The notes below the pieces were generated by a model. That model saw only the letters and a program-made list of their open reading frames with translations. It had not been told where the DNA came from and ran no database searches. This document shows positions 41,825 to 50,902 of a stretch of 55,292 nucleotides of DNA, one piece after another. Source of the DNA: an uncultured Photobacterium sp. (GTDB lineage Bacteria; Pseudomonadota; Gammaproteobacteria; Enterobacterales; Vibrionaceae); assembly GCF_947502415.1 (NCBI RefSeq), contig NZ_CANMZV010000028.1:1-55292 (forward strand), in the 5' to 3' direction. Every line of letters begins with the position of its first letter. Position 1 is the first letter of the stretch. Made by a program: the position numbers and the translations under genes.

Positions 41825-42477
41825 TCTGCTTTGTTGCTCGGGTTTTCGTCATCGGCAAACAGGGTATTACCTGCTTGTGTATCTTCGATGGCTTCTGTCG
41901 TAACGCTGGTGTTAGTTTCGGTACCATCTTCCATCATGGCTTCCAGCTTTTCTTCTTCCAACTTGTTGAAGTCGGCGGTCAGACGGGCAAGCTGGCGCAT
42001 GATTTGACGAGAAGCCTGTTGGCGCATTTCGTCTTCAATCATATCGCGTTCGACTGACTTTGCCAGGGCTGTCAGTGGGTTGTCGAGGAAGGTGCGGTTG
42101 ACCTTAGTGGTATAGGTCTGGCTGCCTTTTTCCGGTACAACAATACGGTAGCTGACGTTATAGGTCAGTTCGTATTCGGCGGCACGGCTGTTTTGGTATA
42201 GCGACAGAGTACGTTCGCCGGTTGATTCACTGATCAGGTGCAGGTTCGGTACTGTCGGCGATGGCGGGACAGATTCGATGCCGTGCAGTTTAAACTGCGA
42301 TTCAACCTGTCGGGTTAACGGGCCGAAACGGTCAAAGCTGGTCAGGGATAATTTGGCGATATCGTCGGGTAGCATATAGTTACCGCGAAGGTGGAAACCG
42401 CAAGAGGCAGTGGCCAGGGCCATTACTGCAATCAAGAGGGTTCGGATTGTGCTTTTTAGAGATAAGAAAGCTTTCAC
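41821..42477 (-). CDS. lptE: LPS-assembly lipoprotein LptE
   Basis: LptE plugs the LptD barrel and helps place LPS in the outer leaflet. The 218-residue product has a signal with lipobox TASC (Cys26), then the characteristic CGFHLRG start of the mature lipoprotein, and the LptE beta-alpha core (YELTYNVSYRIV, RTFLDNPLTAL). The C-terminal 40 residues are Glu/Asp/Thr-rich and probably disordered. It overlaps holA by four bases and lies 153 bases downstream of leuS. Confidence 0.92.
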   Translation of the reverse strand: MKAFLSLKSTIRTLLIAVMALATASCGFHLRGNYMLPDDIAKLSLTSFDRFGPLTRQVESQFKLHGIESVPPSPTVPNLHLISESTGERTLSLYQNSRAAEYELTYNVSYRIVVPEKGSQTYTTKVNRTFLDNPLTALAKSVERDMIEDEMRQQASRQIMRQLARLTADFNKLEEEKLEAMMEDGTETNTSVTTEAIEDTQAGNTLFADDENPSNKAE

Positions 42478-42563
42478 CGAGTCTGCTCCATGAAAAAGTT
42501 AGTGAAAACTAACCGGTCAACATGGTTGAACCGGGTAAGGGATAGGGTGGACCGGTAGGAGCC

Positions 42564-42596
42564 ATCCATGATCCCTGTAAGCCAGGGACCATGGAT
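42564..42596. other. Strong stem-loop between leuS and lptE without T run
   Basis: ATCCATGATCCCTG and CAGGGACCATGGAT are complementary at 13 of 14 positions around TAAGC. No T run follows on the leuS strand. It may act as a weak or Rho-aided terminator, an mRNA-stabilising 3' end, or a processing site. Confidence 0.5.
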
Positions 42597-42630
42597 TAGG
42601 CACAAATAAATTGCTTTAGTTCGAACCTTT

Positions 42631-45207
42631 TTAGTTCGCAACAATGTTCAGCAGTTTACCTGGTACGTAGATCACTTTACGAACAGTTTTGTCGTCAGTG
42701 AACTTAGTAACATTTTCGTCGTTCAGCGCCAGCTCTTCAACCTGTTCTTTGGTTGCGTCTGCTGCAACAGTCAGTTTCGCACGAAGCTTACCGTTAACTT
42801 GAACAATGATTAGCTTCTCGTCTTCAACTAATGCTTTAGCGTCAGCTTCAGGCCATTGTGCTTGGTCGATGTTGCTTTCACCTAGTGCTTCCCACATTTC
42901 GAAACAGATGTGTGGGGTCATTGGGTATAGCATACGAACGATAGCTTTTAGCGCTTCATCAAGTAGGGCACGATCTTGTGCAGATTCTTGAGCGGCTTTA
43001 GCCAGTTTGTTCATCAGTTCCATGATTGCAGCAATTGCGGTGTTGAACGTCTGACGACGGCCGATATCATCGCTTACTTTTGCAATCGTTTTGTGAACAT
43101 CACGACGCAGTACTTTCTGATCAGAAGACAGTGCTGCAACGTCTACTGCTTCAGCAGCACCTTTAGTTGCGTGTTCTTTAACCAGTTTCCAGACACGTTT
43201 TAGGAAGCGGTTAGCACCTTCAACACCAGATTCTTGCCACTCAAGCGTCATGTCAGCAGGCGATGCAAACATCATGAATAGACGAACGGTATCAGCACCG
43301 TACTTGTCTACCATCTCTTGTGGGTCGATACCGTTGTTTTTCGACTTAGACATTTTGATCATGCCTGAGTGTGTTACGTCGCGGCCTTGGCTGTCGGTTG
43401 CTTTTTCGATGCGGCCTTTGCTGTCGCGCTCGATTTCAACGTCAGTCGGTGCAATCCACTCTTTGGTGCCCTTGTCGTTAGTGTGGTAGAAGGCATCAGC
43501 CAGTACCATACCTTGACATAGCAGTTGCTTGAACGGTTCGTCAGATGTTACGTAACCTGCGTCACGTAGCAATTTGTGGAAGAAGCGCGAGTACAGAAGG
43601 TGCATACAAGCGTGCTCGATACCACCAATGTACTGGTCTACTGGTAGCCAGTAGTTTGCTTTTTCTGGGTCTAGAATATCGTCAGCTTGTGGTGAACAGT
43701 AACGTGCGTAGTACCAAGATGATTCCATGAAGGTATCGAAGGTATCTGTTTCACGTAGTGCTGGCTCGCCGTTAAAGGTGGTTTTCGCCCACTCTTTATC
43801 CGCTTTGATTGGGCTAGTTACGCCGTCCATTACCACGTCTTCTGGTAGGATAACTGGTAGTTGGTCAGTAGGTACTGGATGAACTTCGCCGTCTTCAGTC
43901 GTTACCATTGGGATTGGAGCACCCCAGTAACGCTGACGAGATACACCCCAGTCGCGTAGACGGAAGTTAACGGTTTTCTTACCTTTACCTTCTGCCTCCA
44001 GTTTCGCTGCGATTGCATCGAACGCCCCTTGGAAGTCTAGGCCGTCAAATTCGCCAGAATCGAACAGTACACCTTTCTCTGTGTATGCCGCTTCAGATAC
44101 GTCTAGCTCGCTACCGTCTTCAGGCTTGATAACAGGAATGATATCAAGGCCGTATTTGGTTGCGAATTCAAAGTCACGCTGATCGTGCGCAGGTACCGCC
44201 ATTACCGCACCTGTGCCATAATCCATTAGTACGAAGTTCGCTACGAATACAGGAACACGACGACCGTTTAGTGGGTGGATTGCGTAAAGGCCGGTTGCCA
44301 TGCCTTTTTTCTCCATCGTTGCTAGTTCTGCTTCAGCAACTTTGGTGTTTTTACATTCTTCGTTGAATGCCGCAAGTTCAGGGTTTGATTTCGCTGCAAG
44401 CTCAGCCAGAGGGTGACCCGCTGCGATACCCACGTACGTTACACCCATTAGGGTATCTGGACGTGTTGTGTACACTTCTAGTGGTGCGTCTTGGCCTTCA
44501 ACTTCGAAAGACAGTTCAACACCTTCAGAGCGGCCGATCCAGTTGCGCTGCATGGTTTTCACCATTTCAGGCCAACCGTCTAGTTTGTCTAGATCGTCTA
44601 GTAGCTCTTGTGCGTATTCAGTGATCTTAATGAACCACTGTGGAATTTCTTTTTGTTCTACCGGAGTATCACAACGCCAGCAACAACCGTCTTCTACTTG
44701 CTCGTTAGCCAGTACAGTTTGGTCGTTAGGACACCAGTTTACTGAAGAGGTTTTCTTGTAAACCAAACCTTTGTTGTAAAGCTTAGTGAAAAACTCTTGT
44801 TCCCAACGGTAGTACTCAGGCGTACATGTTGCGAATTCACGGTTCCAGTCGTAACCCAGGCCTAGTGATTTAAGCTGGTTTTTCATGTACTCGATGTTTT
44901 CGTAAGTCCAAGGCGCAGGCGCTGTCTTGTTCTTCACCGCTGCATTTTCTGCTGGCAGGCCGAATGCGTCCCAGCCGATTGGCTGCATTACATTCTTGCC
45001 TTGAAGGCGCTGGTAACGGGAAATTACATCACCGATGGTGTAGTTACGAACGTGCCCCATGTGCAGTCGACCGCTCGGGTACGGGAACATGGAGAGACAG
45101 TAGAATTTTTCTTTATTTGGGTCTTCACTTACAACAAAGGTCTTGTTGTTGTCCCAGTGCTCTTGAACTTGTTGTTCAATGTCCTGTGGGCGATATTGTT
45201 CTTGCAT
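42631..45207 (-). CDS. leuS: Leucyl-tRNA synthetase
   Basis: LeuS charges tRNA-Leu. The 858-residue class I synthetase has the HIGH-type HMGH in PYPSGRLHMGHVRNY, the CP1 editing domain with TRPDTLMGVTYV, a zinc-type region near CPNDQTVLANEQVEDGCCWRC, and KMSKS in MIKMSKSKNNG. ATG 45207 (MQEQYRPQDIE) is preferred over 45216 because it matches the E. coli start and has GGAT upstream. It is divergent from ybeL. Confidence 0.97.
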   Translation of the reverse strand: MQEQYRPQDIEQQVQEHWDNNKTFVVSEDPNKEKFYCLSMFPYPSGRLHMGHVRNYTIGDVISRYQRLQGKNVMQPIGWDAFGLPAENAAVKNKTAPAPWTYENIEYMKNQLKSLGLGYDWNREFATCTPEYYRWEQEFFTKLYNKGLVYKKTSSVNWCPNDQTVLANEQVEDGCCWRCDTPVEQKEIPQWFIKITEYAQELLDDLDKLDGWPEMVKTMQRNWIGRSEGVELSFEVEGQDAPLEVYTTRPDTLMGVTYVGIAAGHPLAELAAKSNPELAAFNEECKNTKVAEAELATMEKKGMATGLYAIHPLNGRRVPVFVANFVLMDYGTGAVMAVPAHDQRDFEFATKYGLDIIPVIKPEDGSELDVSEAAYTEKGVLFDSGEFDGLDFQGAFDAIAAKLEAEGKGKKTVNFRLRDWGVSRQRYWGAPIPMVTTEDGEVHPVPTDQLPVILPEDVVMDGVTSPIKADKEWAKTTFNGEPALRETDTFDTFMESSWYYARYCSPQADDILDPEKANYWLPVDQYIGGIEHACMHLLYSRFFHKLLRDAGYVTSDEPFKQLLCQGMVLADAFYHTNDKGTKEWIAPTDVEIERDSKGRIEKATDSQGRDVTHSGMIKMSKSKNNGIDPQEMVDKYGADTVRLFMMFASPADMTLEWQESGVEGANRFLKRVWKLVKEHATKGAAEAVDVAALSSDQKVLRRDVHKTIAKVSDDIGRRQTFNTAIAAIMELMNKLAKAAQESAQDRALLDEALKAIVRMLYPMTPHICFEMWEALGESNIDQAQWPEADAKALVEDEKLIIVQVNGKLRAKLTVAADATKEQVEELALNDENVTKFTDDKTVRKVIYVPGKLLNIVAN

Positions 45208-45394
45208 CGATGACATCCAGGATTTTGTGAGTTAAGTACATACACATTCAATATAATCGACATAGAATAACTAAAGGTAGAGGTGTCAACAATAGCTGAG
45301 GCCAATTCGGATAGTAATTGTTAGTTCTTGTCCAGATTGCAGGAGTTTATTCCTCAAATAGCCAGAATTGAGCCACAGAAATAGGAGGTGACCT

Positions 45395-45877
45395 ATGGCT
45401 AAGCAAAAAAAGGAATACGAAGCACTGCTTGAGCAGGTGACAGAAACTTTGAAGCACAGCCCTGATGAGCTAAGGCAGTGGGCTGAAACGACAGCAAAGT
45501 ACCGTCAGGCTGCCAGCGACATGACCAAGGATGAGTGGGCCTTGATTTCCGCCTATCTGAAACGTGATCTCAAAGAGTTTGCTCAGAGTGTCAAGGAAAG
45601 CCCTGAACCATTCTCTGAAAGCCCTTTCTATAAGCTGGTGTCCGAAACTATCTGGAGCGGGCTCGCAGAGGTGACTGATAAAACCCAGCTTGAATGGCAT
45701 GAAGTGATGGATGATCTCCAGCATCAGGGCGTATATCAGGCCGGTGAGATTGTCGGGTTAGGTAATCTGGTTTGTGAAAAATGCGGTTACCACGAGCAGT
45801 ATACTCACGTGAGGCGGTTGGAGCCTTGCCCACATTGCGGCCACACACAGTTTACTCGTCGTCCGCTATCGCCTTAA
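45395..45877 (+). CDS. ybeL: Zinc-ribbon protein YbeL (DUF1451)
   Basis: The 160-residue cytoplasmic protein has a long alpha-helical N-terminal part (about 1-110) and a C-terminal zinc ribbon with CEKC (132-135 region) and CPHC about 20 residues later. It matches DUF1451/YbeL, whose role is unknown. AGGAGGTGACCT gives an unusually perfect ribosome-binding site. It is divergent from leuS, as in E. coli. Confidence 0.88.
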   Translation: MAKQKKEYEALLEQVTETLKHSPDELRQWAETTAKYRQAASDMTKDEWALISAYLKRDLKEFAQSVKESPEPFSESPFYKLVSETIWSGLAEVTDKTQLEWHEVMDDLQHQGVYQAGEIVGLGNLVCEKCGYHEQYTHVRRLEPCPHCGHTQFTRRPLSP

Positions 45878-45896
45878 TTTTCTTCGATTACAAAAT

Positions 45897-45923
45897 AACA
45901 GCGGGCCGACGGCCCGCTGTTTC
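45897..45923. terminator. Terminator between ybeL and the protease gene
   Basis: AACAGCGGGCC and GGCCCGCTGTT pair around GAC. T-rich sequence follows on both strands, so it may act in both directions. Confidence 0.75.
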
Positions 45924-45943
45924 ATTATTACTGTATCAACACC

Positions 45944-47512
45944 TTACTTGCATTGACCTAGTTTGCTCCAGACGCCCCAGTCAGAATTGTTCTCGACTGG
46001 TGACTGATTCTGGGTCCACCATCTTGCCTCATAGGCAGCACCGTTTTGCTGGATTTGCTCTCCAGCCTGGTAAACGTTGTATGCAGACCATAGCGATAAG
46101 TTGCTGCAATCGACAGTACCTGGTTGTGGGTTTGGTCCAGGATTAGGCTTAACCCCTTTCACTCGTTCTAAGACTGCAAAGGTATCAACAATACCGGTAC
46201 CACAGATGGCAGTGTTACAAGTACTGCCCGCAGGGAATGGGCGTGTTGTTTCCTTAATATATTGCTCGACTTGATCCGGTGTCAGGCTCGCATCCAGTGA
46301 GTACATCAGAGCAGCAACACCTGCAACATGTGGCGCCGCCATACTGGTACCCATGGAGTAGTTGTAGGTATTCTTTTCTGCTTGACGCTTACCAGAGTTG
46401 TAAGTTGACAGGATGCCTTCTGAGCGACCGCCGCCCGGTGCAGTGATATCAATCATGTCACCGAAATTAGAATAGAAGGCACGGTTGCCTTCTTTGTTGT
46501 TGGATGCAACAGAGATGACACCCTGGCAGTTTCCAGGGTTGAAATCGCGGACATTCTGATTGTCATTACCGGCAGCGACAACGATGGTTGCACCAGCTCC
46601 CCGGACCTCATTGATAGTTTGCTGGTAGGTGTACCCGCAAGCTCCCTGGCCACCAAGGCTGAGGTTCAATACTTGAGCTGGATATGGGTTGGCAGGGGCT
46701 CCGGCAACAGGAAGGCCTGCAGCCCAGCGCATGCCGTCAGTGATGTCAGAGGTATAGCCGCCACAAGCACCAAGTACCCGTACTGGTACAATGCGGGTAT
46801 TCCAGGCCACACCCGTTACACCTTGGCCGTTGTTACCTTCGGCAGCAACTGTCCCCGCAACATGGGTGCCATGCCAGGATGAGTTTCTGTCGCGAGGTGG
46901 GTAGTTTCTACCGCACTGACCTGCTACTAACCAGTCACCTTCATCTGTTGCATCAGCATCGCGGCCATCACCATCACGGGCGCCGGCGGCATTTTTGATA
47001 AAGTCATAGCCAGGGAGCAGGTTGTTCATTAGATCAGGGTGATCAAAGCGAACGCCGGTATCAATAACGGCAACGATTACGTCAGATCCGCCGGTGGTGA
47101 GATCCCAGGCCTTTGGCATGTTAATGCCACTGACAGCAGAGGAGTAATGCCATTGGAGAGAGTAGCCAGGATCGTTAGGGATCGCAGTTGGCCACATGAT
47201 GCGGTCAGGTTCAGCATATTCGATGTTGGGATCTTGCTGGAGTTGTTCGATTACTGTTTCCAGGTTCTGTTGATCCGGTACCTTGAGAACATGGGTGTCG
47301 TGAGAGCTTGGACGAACATATTGAATTTCGCTGTCAGTGATTTGCTGCAAGTGGGCCACACTGTTGCTGGCTGCAGCTTCGGTGAGCATGACAGGGCTAT
47401 GACTGCGGTATTTAACGATAATCTGATCTGTTATGAGTTCATTATTTTGGGCAAGGGCTGGACAGGTTGCAAGGAGCACAGCCAGTGCAGTTGCTGTAGG
47501 TATGGTTCTCAT
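45944..47512 (-). CDS. Secreted subtilisin-like serine protease (S8) with chitin-binding-type module
   Basis: The 522-residue product has a signal peptide (1-21) and an I9-type propeptide (about 28-105) ending before a Pro-rich junction. The S8 catalytic domain has Asp151 (VIDTGVRFDHPD), His214 (WHGTHVAG), oxyanion Asn316 (AAGND) and Ser390 (GTSMAAPHVAG). A Pro/Asn/Gly linker (456-465) follows. The last 55 residues (about 468-522) contain SAYNVYQAGEQI and YEARWWTQNQSP and end in SDWGVWSKLGQC, the pattern of a CBM5/12 carbohydrate-binding module that usually binds chitin. It is probably exported and may act on chitin-associated protein. It stands alone between ybeL and lnt. Confidence 0.92.
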   Translation of the reverse strand: MRTIPTATALAVLLATCPALAQNNELITDQIIVKYRSHSPVMLTEAAASNSVAHLQQITDSEIQYVRPSSHDTHVLKVPDQQNLETVIEQLQQDPNIEYAEPDRIMWPTAIPNDPGYSLQWHYSSAVSGINMPKAWDLTTGGSDVIVAVIDTGVRFDHPDLMNNLLPGYDFIKNAAGARDGDGRDADATDEGDWLVAGQCGRNYPPRDRNSSWHGTHVAGTVAAEGNNGQGVTGVAWNTRIVPVRVLGACGGYTSDITDGMRWAAGLPVAGAPANPYPAQVLNLSLGGQGACGYTYQQTINEVRGAGATIVVAAGNDNQNVRDFNPGNCQGVISVASNNKEGNRAFYSNFGDMIDITAPGGGRSEGILSTYNSGKRQAEKNTYNYSMGTSMAAPHVAGVAALMYSLDASLTPDQVEQYIKETTRPFPAGSTCNTAICGTGIVDTFAVLERVKGVKPNPGPNPQPGTVDCSNLSLWSAYNVYQAGEQIQQNGAAYEARWWTQNQSPVENNSDWGVWSKLGQCK

Positions 47513-47852
47513 TTTTCATCCTTGTTTATATCTTTGTTGTGATGAGGTAAGTAATGGTTCCTCAGCCCCAAGTGTTGACAAATTGATTGGTTTTTTCAGG
47601 ATGAAGTTTAAGAAACTGAACGCATATCAGAAAAAGATTTGAAGGTTTCAAACCGGTTAATTTGAAATGGTGATATGTGGCAAAATTATGATTTGTTTTT
47701 GCAGCATTCTGCAGATGAATTATTTGGCATTTGTGTCGTTATTGCCATATTTTGTATTGGCATGTAGTTATGTAGTGAATGCTATGAATCAAGGCTTCCT
47801 TAGTTACTGGAGGGGCTGATTGCTGCTGTTGGGATATATCTTAGCAGGACAT
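47513..47852. other. AT-rich spacer between protease gene and lnt operon
   Basis: This holds the protease promoter region, read on the minus strand. I see no gene, RNA or clear repeat in it. Short open frames here lack ribosome-binding sites. Confidence 0.5.
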
Positions 47853-47885
47853 AAAAAAAGGCGAAGAACTAATCTTCGCCTTTTC
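47853..47885 (-). terminator. Terminator of the miaB-lnt operon
   Basis: On the minus strand AAAAGGCGAAGA and TCTTCGCCTTTTTTT pair around TTAGT, 36 bases after the lnt stop codon. Confidence 0.88.
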
Positions 47886-47920
47886 AGTTTCTATTCAGCT
47901 ATTTTGCATGCTGTTGTAAG

Positions 47921-49474
47921 TTAATCAATTTCCTGTGGGCGGTGATCACGAAAGTGTCCTGCCTGGCGACAGATAAGGAGTGCTGATAATGCCAGTGACC
48001 AGAGTACATAAAGGTAAAGTGGCCAGTTGCCCAATGTGGTGTATGGAGTCAGCCCTTCCGTCGGTACGAGCGTTGCCCTGAGTACCGCTGTTTCAAACTG
48101 CGGAATTTGCTTAACGATTTGACCCGTATGGTCAACAACGCCAGTGATGCCGTTGTTGGTAGCTCTCAGTAAGGGTTTGCCAAGCTCAAGGGAGCGCATC
48201 TGGGCAATTTCCATGTGCTGGAATGGCCCGATAGATTTACCGAACCAGGCATCGTTTGACAATGTGAGCAGGAGTTCGGTATCGATACTGACATTTTGCC
48301 GTACCTGCTCGCTGAAGGCGATTTCATAGCACAGGGCTGGCGCAAGCGAATAGCCGTTAGCTTCCAGATTTGGCTGGATAAATCCCCCCCGGCTAAAAGA
48401 CGACATCGGCAAGTTAAATAATGGGGCTAGTGGACGTAGCAGTTCCCCAAATGGTACGAATTCACCGAACGGCAGTAAGTGGTGCTTGCTGTAACGGGTT
48501 GCGGATTCGTATTTATACGGGCCGTCAGCATTTATTCCCAGGGTCAGAATATTATTGAAATATTCCCCGTTCTCCTTCTGATCCAGTACGCCAGTGATCA
48601 CGGTGCTGTTGTTGTGGCGCGCGGCACTATCGAGATTTTGCAGGAAAGTCGGCACTTGGGTTTCCAGGGCTGGGATGGCCGCTTCCGGCCAGACGATCAG
48701 GTCGGCGTCCCAGTTTTCCCTGGTGAGATCCGTGTACTTCATTAAGGTCGGCCAGCGTTGGCTTGGCAGCCATTTCAGCGCTTGCGGGACATTCCCCTGG
48801 ATAAGAGCAACATCGACACTTTTTTCCGGAGACGGGGTTACCCATTGAATATTGCCTGCGAGGATGCCAAACCCGATGATCAATGCCGGGATTAGCAGAG
48901 GCTTCCAGTTTCGGTGGCAGCATGCTGCTACGAAGGCACTGCTGCTCAGTACCAGGGCGAGGGTGATCCCCTCAACGCCGAGAATGGGGGCGATTGGCGA
49001 CAGTGGACTGTTTATTTGGCTGTAGCCCATCCATAGCCAGGGAAAACCGGTCAGGAACCAGCCCCGGAACCAGTCGAGTAGCAGCCAGAGTACCGGGCCG
49101 CTCAATAGCAGCTGGTGGAGAGGGCGACCGCGGTTGAAACGGTTGAATAGGGCCCCGAAGGCGGCCGGGAAAAGCGCCAGGTAACCTATCAGCATGCTCA
49201 TCAGGAAAAGGCTGGCAATTTTCGGCATACCGCCAAAAGTATCAATACTTACATGAACCCAGCTGATGCCGGTTCCGAACAGGCCAAGCCCCCAAAGAAA
49301 GCCGATCAGGGCGGAGCGCTTGATGCTTTGGTTCTGAAGCAGGAAGAAAAAACCGAAAAGAGAAACTGGCGCAAGAAACCAGTAGTTATAAGGGGCAAAT
49401 GAAAGGGTGGCGAGTGCACCCGCCGGGGCTGCCGGCAAAAGCCGCCCCAGCGTTTGTAATGAAGTTTTTTTCAT
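47921..49474 (-). CDS. lnt: Apolipoprotein N-acyltransferase
   Basis: Lnt adds the third acyl chain to lipoproteins in the inner membrane. The 517-residue protein has several N-terminal membrane helices (about 15-205) and a periplasmic nitrilase-like domain with the catalytic triad Glu264 (WPEAAIP), Lys330 (SKHHLLPFGE) and Cys382 (LCYEIAFSE), close to E267/K335/C387 of E. coli. A last membrane helix lies near the C-terminus. It starts three bases after corC, the last step of a miaB-ybeZ-ybeY-corC-lnt transcript. Confidence 0.96.
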   Translation of the reverse strand: MKKTSLQTLGRLLPAAPAGALATLSFAPYNYWFLAPVSLFGFFFLLQNQSIKRSALIGFLWGLGLFGTGISWVHVSIDTFGGMPKIASLFLMSMLIGYLALFPAAFGALFNRFNRGRPLHQLLLSGPVLWLLLDWFRGWFLTGFPWLWMGYSQINSPLSPIAPILGVEGITLALVLSSSAFVAACCHRNWKPLLIPALIIGFGILAGNIQWVTPSPEKSVDVALIQGNVPQALKWLPSQRWPTLMKYTDLTRENWDADLIVWPEAAIPALETQVPTFLQNLDSAARHNNSTVITGVLDQKENGEYFNNILTLGINADGPYKYESATRYSKHHLLPFGEFVPFGELLRPLAPLFNLPMSSFSRGGFIQPNLEANGYSLAPALCYEIAFSEQVRQNVSIDTELLLTLSNDAWFGKSIGPFQHMEIAQMRSLELGKPLLRATNNGITGVVDHTGQIVKQIPQFETAVLRATLVPTEGLTPYTTLGNWPLYLYVLWSLALSALLICRQAGHFRDHRPQEID

Positions 49475-49477
49475 TAT

Positions 49478-50350
49478 CTATGATGTCGTTGTCGGTTGGT
49501 GTGCTTCGTGAGGCACGGTCACTTGCAACTGAATAACACGGCGGTTATCGGCTGATGTGACTTTGAACGAGTAGCCGCTGAGTTCAACCACTTCACCTCG
49601 ATTCGGCAGGTGGCCAAAGCTGGTCATTACCAGCCCACCAACCGTATCGACTTCTTCATCGCTGAATTGGGTCTGGAACATCTCGTTGAAGTCTTCGATG
49701 GTCGTCAGTGCCTTAACCGAGAAAGTGTGCTTACTTAGCTGACGGATATCCTGTTCTTCTTCATCGTCGAATTCGTCTTCGATTTCGCCGACAATCTGCT
49801 CTAGGATGTCTTCAATGGTGATAACACCGGATACCCCGCCAAATTCATCGACTACGATCGCCATGTGATAGCGTTCTTCTCGGAACTCTTTCAGCAGGCG
49901 GTCAACGCGCTTACTTTCCGGTACTACAACGGCCGGGCGAAGCACTTTGTCCATATCAAATGGCTCGCTGTTCGGGAGCAGGTAACGCAATAGATCTTTT
50001 GCCAGCAAAATGCCTTCGACATGATCTTTATCGTCACTGATCACCGGATAGCGTGAGTGTTGGGCATCAACAATTAAATCAATCAGGTCTTCTAACTTCT
50101 GAGAACGTTCGATTGTGACCATCTGGGAGCGTGGGATCATGATGTCACGAACACGCATTTCCGAGATTTCCATGACACCTTCGAGCATGTCGCGGGTGTC
50201 GTGATCGATCAAATCGTTTTCTTCCGAATCACGGAAGACTTCGACCAGCTCTTCACGGTTTTGTGGTTCACCTTGAAATAATTGGCCGATACGTTCAAAG
50301 AAGGACTTTCTACTCGGACCTTCAGAATTTTGGGAGTTATCTTCGTTCAT
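49478..50350 (-). CDS. corC: CBS-domain protein CorC (YbeX)
   Basis: CorC was linked with magnesium and cobalt efflux, and YbeX more recently with ribosome maintenance. The 290-residue product has a short N-terminal segment, then two CBS domains (about 70-190, with IMIPRSQMVTIER and VVPESKRVDRLLKEF), the stretch FGGVSGVITIEDILEQIVGEIEDEFDDEEE, and a CorC_HlyC transporter-associated domain (about 205-280). ATG 50350 matches the E. coli start. The frame opens at 50407 without support. Confidence 0.93.
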   Translation of the reverse strand: MNEDNSQNSEGPSRKSFFERIGQLFQGEPQNREELVEVFRDSEENDLIDHDTRDMLEGVMEISEMRVRDIMIPRSQMVTIERSQKLEDLIDLIVDAQHSRYPVISDDKDHVEGILLAKDLLRYLLPNSEPFDMDKVLRPAVVVPESKRVDRLLKEFREERYHMAIVVDEFGGVSGVITIEDILEQIVGEIEDEFDDEEEQDIRQLSKHTFSVKALTTIEDFNEMFQTQFSDEEVDTVGGLVMTSFGHLPNRGEVVELSGYSFKVTSADNRRVIQLQVTVPHEAHQPTTTS

Positions 50351-50437
50351 TGCTTGTAAGAAATCATTCTCTGTCAGTTGGGTGGCAGTGCCACGGGATG
50401 TTATCACTAGCTATTCGACAACGGCTTTTAGATAATG

Positions 50438-50902
50438 TTACAGCTTTTCTTCGGCGTACGGATCCGTAAAGCCCATCTTCACCATAATTTCCGTTTCCAA
50501 GCCTTCCATTTCTTCGGCTTCATCATCTTCAATATGGTCATAACCTAGCAGATGGAGACTGCCGTGTACAACCATATGTGCCCAGTGGGCATTTAGCGGT
50601 TTATTCTGTTCTTTGGCTTCTTTCTCAACTACCTGGCGGCAGATGATCAAGTCACCCAGCAGATCTATCTCCACTCCTGGTGGAGCCTCAAACGGGAATG
50701 ACAGTACATTTGTTGGTTTGTCCTTGCCGCGGTATTCGTGGTTTAGAGCGTGACTCTCTTCTTCGTCAACCAGACGGATGGTTACTTCGGCATCGGCCTG
50801 GAATGGAGTGACAGCTGCTTCTAGCCATTGCTGAAAGTCAGTTTCGCTTGGCATGCCTTCCTGACTTTCAGTGGCATATTGCAGATCGAGATAAATCGCC
50901 AT
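50438..50902 (-). CDS. ybeY: Endoribonuclease YbeY
   Basis: YbeY is a zinc-dependent RNase involved in 16S rRNA 3' maturation and ribosome quality control. The 154-residue product has the metal motif HGSLHLLGYDH with His113, His117 and His123 and the conserved YRGKDKPTNVLSFPFE. The start overlaps the ybeZ stop codon by one base (TAATG), so coupling is likely. Confidence 0.96.
   Translation of the reverse strand: MAIYLDLQYATESQEGMPSETDFQQWLEAAVTPFQADAEVTIRLVDEEESHALNHEYRGKDKPTNVLSFPFEAPPGVEIDLLGDLIICRQVVEKEAKEQNKPLNAHWAHMVVHGSLHLLGYDHIEDDEAEEMEGLETEIMVKMGFTDPYAEEKL

Noticed and set aside
47039..47542. Open frame of 167 codons antisense to the protease gene
   Set aside because: The S8 protease has full catalytic motifs on the other strand. 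The antisense product has no recognisable feature.
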